Origin: JAIXWP01 sp041391745
GTDB taxonomy: Bacteria > Bacteroidota > Bacteroidia > Flavobacteriales_D > Sanyastnellaceae
Direction: 5' to 3'
NCBI GenBank assembly: GCA_041391745.1
Contig: JAWKNK010000009.1
Coordinates: 1 to 64,000 of the forward strand
Length of the DNA stretch: 64,000 nt
Positions 24,933 to 33,380 of this stretch are shown here, one piece after another. Numbering within the stretch: position 1 is the stretch's first letter; the number at the start of each line of letters is the position of its first letter. Under the pieces are notes generated by a model. It was not told where the DNA came from. It saw only the letters and a program-made list of their open reading frames with translations, and made no database searches. A program made the position numbers and the translations under genes.

Positions 24933-27725
24933 ATGAAAAAAACGGCCATAAAAGATTCCGACCCTAAACACAATATCATTATTAAAGGTGCAAGAATGCA
25001 CAACCTTAAAAATGTATCCCTCTCCATTCCCAGAAATCAACTTACAGTTATTACAGGGCTAAGCGGAAGCGGAAAATCAAGCTTGGCCTTTGACACCCTA
25101 TTCGCAGAAGGTCAAAGAAGGTATGTTGAAAGTCTATCGAGTTATGCTCGCCAATTCTTAGGCAGACTAGATAAACCAGATGTAGACACCATTCAAGGAA
25201 TTTCTCCCGCAGTGGCCATTGAACAAAAAGTCACTTCACGCACCTCTAGATCAACAGTAGGAACTTCTACGGAGATTTATGACTACATGAAATTACTCTT
25301 TGCACGTATTGGTAGAACATACTCTCCAATTAGCGGTAAAGAAGTAAAAAGACATACCGTTTCAGATGTGGTCGATTTTGTAGCAAAGCTTAATGAGGAG
25401 GAGAGACTCTATATCCTTTCCAAAATTGAAGATCTAAAAACATCTGATTACCCGAAAAAAATTGAAATTCTGACCCAACAAGGTTTTTCAAGAATAAAAA
25501 TAAATGACGAAGTAGTTCGAATTGATGAAGCTCCTTCCAAGATAAAAGCTTCTGATAAAATCTATATTCTCATTGACAGAGTTACAGCTAGCAAAGACGA
25601 GGAAAACATTTCCAGAATAAGCGACAGTGTCAGCTCTGCTTTTTTTGAAGGTCACGGTATCTGTTTCCTTGAAGTTGTTTCTTCAGGGAAAATATTTGAG
25701 TTTTCAAATAAATTCGAAGAAGATGGTATCACTTTCGAAGAACCTTCTCTTAATCTGTTTTCATTCAACAACCCCGTTGGGGCTTGCAAAACATGCGAAG
25801 GATTTGGAAGTATCATCGGAATAGATGAAAATCTAGTGGTACCCAATAAAAGTCTTTCCGTTTACGACGATGCCATCATGCCGTGGCGAGGAGAAAAAAT
25901 GAGTGAATGGAAAGAACAGGTCATTATGAATGCGAGAAAATTTAATTTCCCCATTCATAGGCCATACGGAGAACTTACAGAAAAAGAAAGAGACATTCTT
26001 TGGAAAGGAAACCAACACATTCCTGGTCTAGATGCATTCTTTTCATTCTTGGAAAGTGAAGCGTATAAAATTCAATATCGCGTAATGCTCAGTAGATATC
26101 GTGGCAAAACAACTTGCCCCGACTGCAAAGGCACCCGATTAAGAAAAGACGCAAACTATGTCAAGATCAATGAAAAAGGAATAAGCGACTTGGTGAATAT
26201 GCCAATCAACTTATGCTCTGCTTTTTTCAACGATTTGAAACTTACCAAACACGAAGAGAAAGTCGCGAAACGAATTCTAACTGAAATCAGAAATCGCTTA
26301 AAATATTTGATGGATGTCGGATTGGAATACCTCACTTTAAATCGACTCTCGAATACATTATCAGGTGGTGAATCGCAAAGAATCAACCTTGCTACTAGCC
26401 TTGGAAGCAGTTTGGTAGGCTCTATGTACATTCTAGACGAACCATCTATTGGATTGCATCCAAGAGACACACAGCGCTTAATAGGAGTTCTGAAAGAGTT
26501 GAAAGCTCAAGGAAATACAGTCATTGTTGTAGAACACGACGAGGAAATCATGAAGGCTTCAGATCGCTTGGTGGACATGGGACCAGAAGCTGGAACCTTA
26601 GGTGGAAACGTCGTTTTTAATGGTGAAATAAAAGACCTTATCAAAAAAGGCGGCACGCTTACAGCAGAATATTTAGCTGGAGATAAAAACATTTCTATCA
26701 AGAAAAGTCATAAACCAGGAAAAGATAAAATCATTATAAAAGGTGCTCGTGAGAACAACCTCAAAAATATTGACGTGGAAATTCCACTGCGTTGTTTTAC
26801 GGTAATCTCTGGTGTTAGTGGTTCCGGTAAATCAAGTTTGGTAAAAGAAGTCCTATACCCTGCTTTGAAAAAGGAGCTTGGCGGATTCGGTGATGCTCCT
26901 GGTGCGTTTGACTCGATTTCTGGAGACATCAAGACCATCAAAAATGTGGAATTTGTTGACCAAAACCCTATAGGAAAAAGTAGTAGATCGAACCCTGTAA
27001 CGTATGTAAAAGCATGGGATGAAATTAGAACTCTTTATGCTTCGTTACCGCTTTCAAAACAACGCGGATACAAGCCCACACATTTTTCATTCAACGTGGA
27101 TGGTGGGAGATGCGAAGCTTGCGAAGGTGAAGGCTATCAGACCATCGAAATGCAATTCATGGCCGATATCAAATTGGTCTGTGAAAGCTGCAAAGGCAAG
27201 CGCTTTAAAGATGAAATACTTGAAGTACTTTATCAAGGAAAAAATGTAAGTGACATTCTTGATATGACTGTAGCCGACGCAATGGACTTCTTTGCGATTG
27301 AAAAAGATAAGACCATCAATAAAAATCTACTGACCAAGCTTACCCCTCTCCACCAGGTTGGATTAGGATACATTGGCATGGGTCAAAGTAGCTCAAGTTT
27401 AAGTGGTGGTGAAGCACAGCGAATTAAGCTTGCCACATTCCTTTCAATGGGCTCAACGAATAATCACACCCTATTTATTTTCGACGAACCTACTACAGGA
27501 CTGCACTTTCATGATGTGCAAAGACTGATGGATAGTTTTCACCTTTTATTGGAAAAGGGACATTCTATCATTGCCATTGAGCATAACGTTGACGTGATGA
27601 AAAATGCTGACTGGATTATCGATCTTGGACCTGATGGTGGAAATAAAGGTGGAGAGCTAGTCTATGCAGGGCCAATTGAAGGTTTGAAGAAAGTGAAAAA
27701 TTCCAATACCGCTAAATTCCTCTAA
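24933..27725 (+). CDS. uvrA: Excinuclease ABC subunit A (UvrA)
   Basis: A 930-residue damage-recognition ATPase of nucleotide excision repair. Two ABC modules are seen: Walker A GLSGSGKSS at about 42-50 and GVSGSGKSS near 626, signature motifs LSGGESQRINLATSLG and LSGGEAQRIKLATFLS, Walker B MYILDEPSIGLHP and LFIFDEPTTGLH. The C-terminal zinc module is intact (CEACEGEG ... CESCKGKR, about 727-753). In the first half, where many UvrA proteins have two Cys pairs, only one (CKTCEGFG) is present; this seems usual for Bacteroidota. Length fits UvrA1. It is alone on this strand and faces a secreted-protein gene 1 bp away if that gene's frame is repaired. Confidence 0.97.
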   Translation: MKKTAIKDSDPKHNIIIKGARMHNLKNVSLSIPRNQLTVITGLSGSGKSSLAFDTLFAEGQRRYVESLSSYARQFLGRLDKPDVDTIQGISPAVAIEQKVTSRTSRSTVGTSTEIYDYMKLLFARIGRTYSPISGKEVKRHTVSDVVDFVAKLNEEERLYILSKIEDLKTSDYPKKIEILTQQGFSRIKINDEVVRIDEAPSKIKASDKIYILIDRVTASKDEENISRISDSVSSAFFEGHGICFLEVVSSGKIFEFSNKFEEDGITFEEPSLNLFSFNNPVGACKTCEGFGSIIGIDENLVVPNKSLSVYDDAIMPWRGEKMSEWKEQVIMNARKFNFPIHRPYGELTEKERDILWKGNQHIPGLDAFFSFLESEAYKIQYRVMLSRYRGKTTCPDCKGTRLRKDANYVKINEKGISDLVNMPINLCSAFFNDLKLTKHEEKVAKRILTEIRNRLKYLMDVGLEYLTLNRLSNTLSGGESQRINLATSLGSSLVGSMYILDEPSIGLHPRDTQRLIGVLKELKAQGNTVIVVEHDEEIMKASDRLVDMGPEAGTLGGNVVFNGEIKDLIKKGGTLTAEYLAGDKNISIKKSHKPGKDKIIIKGARENNLKNIDVEIPLRCFTVISGVSGSGKSSLVKEVLYPALKKELGGFGDAPGAFDSISGDIKTIKNVEFVDQNPIGKSSRSNPVTYVKAWDEIRTLYASLPLSKQRGYKPTHFSFNVDGGRCEACEGEGYQTIEMQFMADIKLVCESCKGKRFKDEILEVLYQGKNVSDILDMTVADAMDFFAIEKDKTINKNLLTKLTPLHQVGLGYIGMGQSSSSLSGGEAQRIKLATFLSMGSTNNHTLFIFDEPTTGLHFHDVQRLMDSFHLLLEKGHSIIAIEHNVDVMKNADWIIDLGPDGGNKGGELVYAGPIEGLKKVKNSNTAKFL

Positions 27726-28313
27726 TTTACTTTCCCATTCTAAAGGTGAAAGCGGCATTGTAATAATGGAAATTTTCACCTTTGGCATTCTTCCCATTAT
27801 ACTGAATTTACCTTCCATACCTCCCTCGGAAGTAAGTTGCATCAATAGCACACGTTTTTGACCGTCGGGGTAGCATTGCTTTGAATTAGGCAATGCGTAC
27901 CATGCTCCTTCATTAGTTGCAATTTCAGCACCCGATTTTTCGAAGTTCTCCGTATCTATGGTCAAAGAAGTATTGTTATCATAATTATCCGTGGCTCCGA
28001 TGGTCAACCAAGAATCGTATCTGACTGTAGGATTGTCTGTGCTCAATTTTCTGTTACTATCACGCGCAGAAGCACCAGCCATGTCGCTTTGATAAAAAGC
28101 CTTGTTGGAGCGAATGTACATAGGGTGATTCTTTTCACCGTATACCATAAACACTTGATCACTATCGTTAGCAAGCACGGCATAAACACGAATTGTTCGT
28201 CCCTTCACAGTTCCACCATTGTCTACTTCTTCCACCACAATTCCAGTGACCTGTGAATAGGATATGACTGCAAGACACAGCGCAACAAAAGAAAGTACGA
28301 TCTTCAACTTCAT
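27657..28313 (-). CDS. Small secreted protein, last gene of the T9SS adhesin cluster; 3' frame probably broken
   Basis: Signal peptide (residues 1-20, ending ISYSQ), then a beta-rich domain: RTIRVYAVLANDSDQVFMVY, a FYQSD block, RYDSWLTIG, and GQKRVLLMQLTSEGG. This pattern matches the N-terminal domain of the adhesin at 32481, so the two look related. As written, the frame runs into the end of uvrA and stops at 27657. A one-base correction near 27800 (after EGKF) would give QYNGKNAKGENFHYYNAAFTFRMGK split over that site, ending at 27727, which is a much better tail. The intended protein is then about 194 residues. The ATG lies 2 bp after the PorP/SprF stop, so the genes are co-transcribed. Confidence 0.8.
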   Translation of the reverse strand: MKLKIVLSFVALCLAVISYSQVTGIVVEEVDNGGTVKGRTIRVYAVLANDSDQVFMVYGEKNHPMYIRSNKAFYQSDMAGASARDSNRKLSTDNPTVRYDSWLTIGATDNYDNNTSLTIDTENFEKSGAEIATNEGAWYALPNSKQCYPDGQKRVLLMQLTSEGGMEGKFSIMGRMPKVKISIITMPLSPLEWESKLEEFSGIGIFHFLQTFNWPCID

Positions 28314-28315
28314 GA

Positions 28316-29272
28316 TTAATTAATGATTTTGCTCTTGCTTAATCGACGAGGGCCAAGGGTATTTGCTTTGAATTTGCCTTTAGAATGCTCTATGTAATAC
28401 CCTAAGACAATTTCATGTGTATGAGGGCTAAATCTGCGAGCATTAGTAGTGGTAATATCATAGCTATACCCAAGAGTGAAGCTCTTGAAAATACCACCAA
28501 ACATAACAGCAATGGCATCATTATGACGGTAAGTCAATCCTGCCCACACCGCATCGTTGTAGTTCATTCTAGCATTCAAGTCAATTTGAACTGGTGTTAC
28601 AGAAGTAAACCTCAAGAAAGCACTACCCTGAATATCTAGGATATTAGATAAGTAGTGACGGTATGCACCCATAAATTGGAAGTGTCGCACATTAACGTTA
28701 TTGCCAGGTATTCCATCACTGCTCAAGCGAAGCTTGGTTTGAAATAGCTGAGGAATTGAGAATCCTGCATAATACTGCTCACCATAAATCATGAAACCAA
28801 AGGTGGCGTCAAAATTCATATTAGTTTCTGGCTGCATTCCATTCAAAGCCACATCCGATTCATCAAGAACTACAAGTTTGCTATTATCAAATGAATATTG
28901 ACTAGCATTCAGACTTAATCCAAAGCTGACAGCATCGTAATTATTCAGATCAATGTTGTAAGCTCCTGTAAGTTCTGCCCCGTTTTCAGAAATGGCACCA
29001 CCAGTATTATCACTGTAGAAAATACCTCCAATACCAAGATGATGCGGAAGAGCAGTATGGCCACTCGCCATTATCGTAGTAGGAGCGCCTTTAAAACCTG
29101 CCCATTGCTGACGGTATGAAGCAAAAACTGGTGAATATGTTTGAGTTCCTGCTACTGCAGGGTTTACCATAAACGTATTGATAGCCCACTGGGTTCTTCT
29201 GCTCACCTGTTGGGCATTTGCCACTCCGGCAAATGTTAAAGCGAAAATTGCTAACGTAATAATTCTCTTCAT
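28316..29272 (-). CDS. PorP/SprF family type IX secretion membrane protein
   Basis: 318 residues: signal peptide ending VANAQQ, then the family hallmark QWAINTFMVNPAVAGTQTYS and YRQQWAGFKGAPTTIMASGH, LGIGGIFYSDNTGGAISENG, and a barrel-like remainder ending near LGYYIEH. In Flavobacterium johnsoniae, SprF is needed for secretion and surface localisation of the type B adhesin SprB; the same pairing is seen here, with a type B adhesin directly upstream (7 bp gap). It acts at the outer membrane. The small secreted gene follows 2 bp later. Confidence 0.93.
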   Translation of the reverse strand: MKRIITLAIFALTFAGVANAQQVSRRTQWAINTFMVNPAVAGTQTYSPVFASYRQQWAGFKGAPTTIMASGHTALPHHLGIGGIFYSDNTGGAISENGAELTGAYNIDLNNYDAVSFGLSLNASQYSFDNSKLVVLDESDVALNGMQPETNMNFDATFGFMIYGEQYYAGFSIPQLFQTKLRLSSDGIPGNNVNVRHFQFMGAYRHYLSNILDIQGSAFLRFTSVTPVQIDLNARMNYNDAVWAGLTYRHNDAIAVMFGGIFKSFTLGYSYDITTTNARRFSPHTHEIVLGYYIEHSKGKFKANTLGPRRLSKSKIIN

Positions 29273-29278
29273 TGCCGA

Positions 29279-30790
29279 TTAGTATTTGATAGTTACAGTT
29301 CCTAAAATTGGATCCTTAGTATTGTCATATTCAATTACAAAGTAGTAGTCCGCTACAGGAAGCGCCTCTCCTTTGTATCTTCCATCCCATGGTGAATTGT
29401 AGCCACGTGATTCAAATACAATTTGTCCCCAACGATTGAACACTTGAACTTTTGCATTAGGGAAGAACTCAAGACCTCCAATCAACCAGGTGTCATTCAC
29501 ACCATCACCATTAGGTGTAATACCCGTAGTAATGAAGAAACAGCCAATTGTAGGATCCACAAACACTGAAGTGGTAAGTGTACATCCAATATCATCCGTT
29601 ACACGAACAGTGTAAGTTTCGCTTGAAGACAAACCAATAGCAGTAGCGGTAATTTGCTCATTAGGATCATCCCACTGATATGAAATTGGTAAAAATCCAT
29701 TTTGAACACCAACAGTTGCAGTACCATCCTGCTCATTCCAACATGTTTCAGGAGAGCTGAAGGTTGTCAATATCATATCTGTGATGATGTCTGGAATTAC
29801 TTCGAAACTTTCTTCAATCACACATCCTACTTCATCAATTAATTGAACATCAATTGTAGTTTCTCCAAGGTTAGTAATCAGGAATGAATTGTTGCCATTG
29901 TCTACTGCGTCATAGCCATCAGCACTTACAAAACCAGTGAGATCACCTGTTCCACCGGACAAGACTATTTGAGCCGATCCATCAGTCATACCTGTACAAG
30001 TTGGTGCGTCTACATTGAAAGTTATATCCAAAGGAGTGGGCTCGTTAATATCAAACTCCATGGTCGTTGTACAAGCATGTGAATCCACAATGGTCAAAAC
30101 ATATGCATTCGCACATAAAGTTCCAATCGTCCCATTCGATACACCAATTGCCCCAGTTGGATCAAGCGTGTAAGCAAATGGTGCTGTACCACCCGTTACA
30201 GTGTAATTCACAATACCGTCGCAATCACCGCCGCAGGTAACGTTAATAGTTTCATCTAGTGTCGAAACAAGAAGATCTGGTTCTGTAATCGTAACATCAT
30301 CGATGGCCTGACAACCATTTTCATCTTCGATAGTGTAGGTGTAAGTTCCAGGAGCTAGGTTAGTGATCGTTTGAGGAAGAACATCGCTTGTAGGTGTCAA
30401 AACCACTTGACCAGTTCCACCAGTTGAGTTTATCACAACCATTCCGTCCTCTTGTCCAAAACACTGAACATTGGTTGGAGTCAATTGAATGATTAATTCT
30501 GCAGGACCAGCAACGACAATATTTGGGAAGTTCTTCACACATCCCTCTTCATCCGTAATATTCAACGTGAATGAACCTGCACATAGGTTTTCGATAACCG
30601 CTGCATTTCCTAAACAAGGGGCTACACAGTTACCAGCAACTGGTGTTAAGCTGTACGAATAATCCACTCCTGTACCACCGGTAACATTTGAAACTTCAAT
30701 TGAACCGTCACAGATTCCGAAACATGAAATTCCATTGCCCACAATTTCGCCTGTTATGTCATCATGGTTCATTGATGAGGATATCGCCAT
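29279..30790 (-). CDS. SprB-like adhesin, C-terminal part with T9SS type B sorting domain (frame-broken gene)
   Basis: 503 residues of repeated SprB-type units (each with a CFG-C-G pair, a SGGTG turn and an ENGC or DEGC end), for example around VQCFGQEDGMVVINSTGGTG and VTCGGDCDGIVNYTVTGGTA. The last 90 residues are a type B (CHU_C-like) sorting domain: ITPNGDGVNDTWLIGGLEFF, VQVFNRWGQIVFES, SPWDGRYKGEALPVADYYFV. The start MAISSSMNHDD is an out-of-frame artefact; the coding continues upstream from the piece at 30820-32481 through two small frame changes. PorP/SprF follows 7 bp downstream. Confidence 0.88.
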   Translation of the reverse strand: MAISSSMNHDDITGEIVGNGISCFGICDGSIEVSNVTGGTGVDYSYSLTPVAGNCVAPCLGNAAVIENLCAGSFTLNITDEEGCVKNFPNIVVAGPAELIIQLTPTNVQCFGQEDGMVVINSTGGTGQVVLTPTSDVLPQTITNLAPGTYTYTIEDENGCQAIDDVTITEPDLLVSTLDETINVTCGGDCDGIVNYTVTGGTAPFAYTLDPTGAIGVSNGTIGTLCANAYVLTIVDSHACTTTMEFDINEPTPLDITFNVDAPTCTGMTDGSAQIVLSGGTGDLTGFVSADGYDAVDNGNNSFLITNLGETTIDVQLIDEVGCVIEESFEVIPDIITDMILTTFSSPETCWNEQDGTATVGVQNGFLPISYQWDDPNEQITATAIGLSSSETYTVRVTDDIGCTLTTSVFVDPTIGCFFITTGITPNGDGVNDTWLIGGLEFFPNAKVQVFNRWGQIVFESRGYNSPWDGRYKGEALPVADYYFVIEYDNTKDPILGTVTIKY

Positions 30791-30819
30791 TCAAAGAACA
30801 TCCATTTGCGTCAATAATT

Positions 30820-32481
30820 TCATAAGTGTAAGGACCTGCACAAAGCATTTGCCGCAAACTCCACACCACCTGCACTAAATACATTTTCGTCGAATGGTCC
30901 GGTTCCACCAACTATGTCAAATATCACTGTTCCATCGCATGAACTAAAGCAAATCGCATCTGTTGTCGTAGCGTTTACTTCCACTGCATCTGGTTCAACA
31001 ATCGTGAACATCTGTTGGAAACTACAGCCATTGACATCAATGACATCTACTGTGTAATCTCCTCCGTCCAAGTCTGTAAAGTTGATGGCAACTGGTGCAA
31101 CTTGGGTTACTGTTTGTATCACATCTCCATTGTAAGTCAGTGTGATTGTCAATTCACCAGTACCTCCATTGATATTTCCTTCAATAACACCGTTATCATA
31201 ATTGTAACAAGGTATGTCCGTAGAAGTTAGCTGAGCTAGGATTTGTGCTGGACAAATTAAGTCAACTGTAGTTTCTACAAAACACCCGTTTTCGTCAGTA
31301 GCTGTCATTACATATTCACCACATGATAAATCGGTAATTACATCTCCACATGAATACCCAGCTAATCCATTCACCTCAATTCCTGTTACTCCAGTACCTC
31401 CAGAGCAAACAAGCTCAATCTCTCCATTCTCATCTCCAGCGCATAAGATTTCCTGCAAAATTCCAGGTTCAAAAATTAGCTCAGCAGGCTCAATGATTGT
31501 AAAAACGGTAGTTGTATCTCTACATCCCGTCGCTTCATTCATCGCTACATAATAATCGCCAGGAGCTAAATCATTCAAAGTCCATCCAGTATCTGAGTCA
31601 CTGAAAGTATCTACCAAAGTGCCACTACCAACAGTATTTCCAGAATACAACTCATAAGTCACTGTGCTATAACCTCCATCTTCAATTACTACTTGTGAAC
31701 CGTCACCGAAACAAGCAGGGTTTGTTACAGTTGGATCTGTATCCATTGGAAAATCTAAACAAGGATGAGGGACTTCAAGACAAATGTCAAGTACATATTC
31801 GAAATCAGGGGTTCCTACTTGATCTGGAGTTTTGTAAGTGATATTGAAACATCCATTCCACCCGCCACAAGTGGTGAATTGTGCAATTTTCACCCTCAAG
31901 TCATCTCCAGCACGGGCTACTGATGTAGTTGGGTTAAAAGCCGAAGCCAAGCTCACTGCATAACCGTCCCAAAAGAATGAGCCACCATCAAAATAATCGC
32001 CATTTGCAGGACCTTCGAAAGCATCAATCCATTCTGGACAAAAGCCTAGGTTCACAGGAATATCTGCAGAGACTTCTGAGCTACACTCGTAGCCAATTGT
32101 CATATAGCTATCAAATGGTTCAGCCTCATAGCCGGGAACATTAAAACTGTTCAAGCATGAGTTATTGCTACCAAAAGCTGTTTCACTTTCAAATTGAAAC
32201 AATCCACATGGAAAGTTGAAGAATGTTACGGTATCAGGGTCAAAGACACAGTCCGTATTGGGATCTTCCTCTCCGAAAATTGAAAGCAAATAATTATCAG
32301 GATCCTGAAACTTTACGTATAGTTCATATGTGACATATCCGGTCAAATCAATACCACCGTACTCTCCGTAATGAACCGTCATATCCACCTCATATGCAGG
32401 GTTCGCCAACTGTGCTACAGAATACTTCGTTCCTCCGATAAAAAGTAAGCACAGAATTGCAATCCGGTAAAAATTCTTCAT
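30820..32481 (-). CDS. SprB-like adhesin, N-terminal part (frame-broken gene)
   Basis: About 553 residues. Signal peptide (residues 1-23, ending YSVAQ), then a domain of about 200 residues (YVTYELYVKFQDPDNYLLSI, PFDSYMTIG, RVKIAQFTTCGGWNGCFNI) that resembles the small secreted protein at 28313. SprB-type repeats follow (CFGDGSQVVIEDGG, CAGDENGEIELVCSGGTG, CFSSCDGTVIFDIVGGTG). The frame is lost after ANALC near 30843; one frame over it continues as AGPYTYEIIDANGCSLNGD and joins the 29279-30790 piece near 30770. The repaired adhesin would be about 1070 residues and exposed at the surface. I chose ATG 32481 for the signal peptide. Confidence 0.87.
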   Translation of the reverse strand: MKNFYRIAILCLLFIGGTKYSVAQLANPAYEVDMTVHYGEYGGIDLTGYVTYELYVKFQDPDNYLLSIFGEEDPNTDCVFDPDTVTFFNFPCGLFQFESETAFGSNNSCLNSFNVPGYEAEPFDSYMTIGYECSSEVSADIPVNLGFCPEWIDAFEGPANGDYFDGGSFFWDGYAVSLASAFNPTTSVARAGDDLRVKIAQFTTCGGWNGCFNITYKTPDQVGTPDFEYVLDICLEVPHPCLDFPMDTDPTVTNPACFGDGSQVVIEDGGYSTVTYELYSGNTVGSGTLVDTFSDSDTGWTLNDLAPGDYYVAMNEATGCRDTTTVFTIIEPAELIFEPGILQEILCAGDENGEIELVCSGGTGVTGIEVNGLAGYSCGDVITDLSCGEYVMTATDENGCFVETTVDLICPAQILAQLTSTDIPCYNYDNGVIEGNINGGTGELTITLTYNGDVIQTVTQVAPVAINFTDLDGGDYTVDVIDVNGCSFQQMFTIVEPDAVEVNATTTDAICFSSCDGTVIFDIVGGTGPFDENVFSAGGVEFAANALCRSLHL

Positions 32482-32521
32482 GTTTTGGTTTTTGGCTTTA
32501 TACTCAGTCGAAAAAAGAGTG

Positions 32522-33379
32522 CTAAACGTTGCCTCTCCTCCCAACGGTGCGCTGCGAATTTAAGAATAATATGCCCGAAAAAAAAGAAGAAAGACGCTCT
32601 CTAAATAAGGGATAGGTATTCAAGTTGCCGTGTCGTCCCCCTACGAGCGTGATCATATCTATGTCTTTTAAATTCAAAGACTTACGATAGAGCTTCAAGG
32701 CAAGTCGATGCCTTACCACCTTGTCTTTTGTTCCATGAAAAATTCTGACAGGGCAATCAACATGCTTCAAATGAAGGTCATTTCTGAATTTATAGCGCAA
32801 CAAAGTATCGACGGGAAGAAAGGGTAATCTGTGCCTTGCCACATCTATCAAGCTGCTAAATGGAGTCTCCAAAACAAGTGCATCTACAATTCTTCGAGAA
32901 GCCAGTCGCGAAGCAAAGCCGGTCCCCAAACTCCGTCCATAAATGATTTTAGGATAGCTTTCATATTTTGAAGAAATAAAGTCGAAGCAATACTCTACAT
33001 CCCTGTGCATCCGCGCTTCCGTTCGAAAACCGGTACTCTTGCCATACCCTCTATAGTCAATGGCAAAAACATCAAACCCGTATGAAACCAATTCCTCTGC
33101 CATGAACTGCCAGCGTTTCAAACTTCCTGTATTGCCATGAAGGTAGAATATCAATCCTTTCGGCTCTTTAGCTTTCAATAAAATGCCATGAATACTACCA
33201 TTATACGGAGTTCGAAGTTGAAATTCTTCGATAGGACAAGCCACCCTCGCTTTAAAAGAATGGTCAAATTTGAATGTAGGAACAAACAGAAATTTCTCTT
33301 GGAAAAAGAAATAAATCACACAAACTACGCCGTACAACAAAACACAAATTAGTAGGATTTGAAATACGGTATAATTCAT
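32522..33379 (-). CDS. Alpha/beta hydrolase with N-terminal membrane anchor, BEM46-like
   Basis: 285 residues. One N-terminal membrane helix (ILLICVLLYGVVCVIYFFFQ), then a serine-hydrolase domain: oxyanion GLIFYLHGNTGSLKRW, nucleophile motif IIYGRSLGTGFAS, acid in FHGTKDKVV and His in LVGGRHGNLN. This matches the BEM46/Abhd13-type group of membrane-bound lipases or thioesterases with unknown substrate. Its start lies 1 bp after the stop of the E1 gene, so the two are probably one transcript. The adhesin gene begins 40 bp downstream and may be reached by readthrough. Confidence 0.87.
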   Translation of the reverse strand: MNYTVFQILLICVLLYGVVCVIYFFFQEKFLFVPTFKFDHSFKARVACPIEEFQLRTPYNGSIHGILLKAKEPKGLIFYLHGNTGSLKRWQFMAEELVSYGFDVFAIDYRGYGKSTGFRTEARMHRDVEYCFDFISSKYESYPKIIYGRSLGTGFASRLASRRIVDALVLETPFSSLIDVARHRLPFLPVDTLLRYKFRNDLHLKHVDCPVRIFHGTKDKVVRHRLALKLYRKSLNLKDIDMITLVGGRHGNLNTYPLFRERLSSFFSGILFLNSQRTVGRRGNV

Positions 33380-33380
33380 A

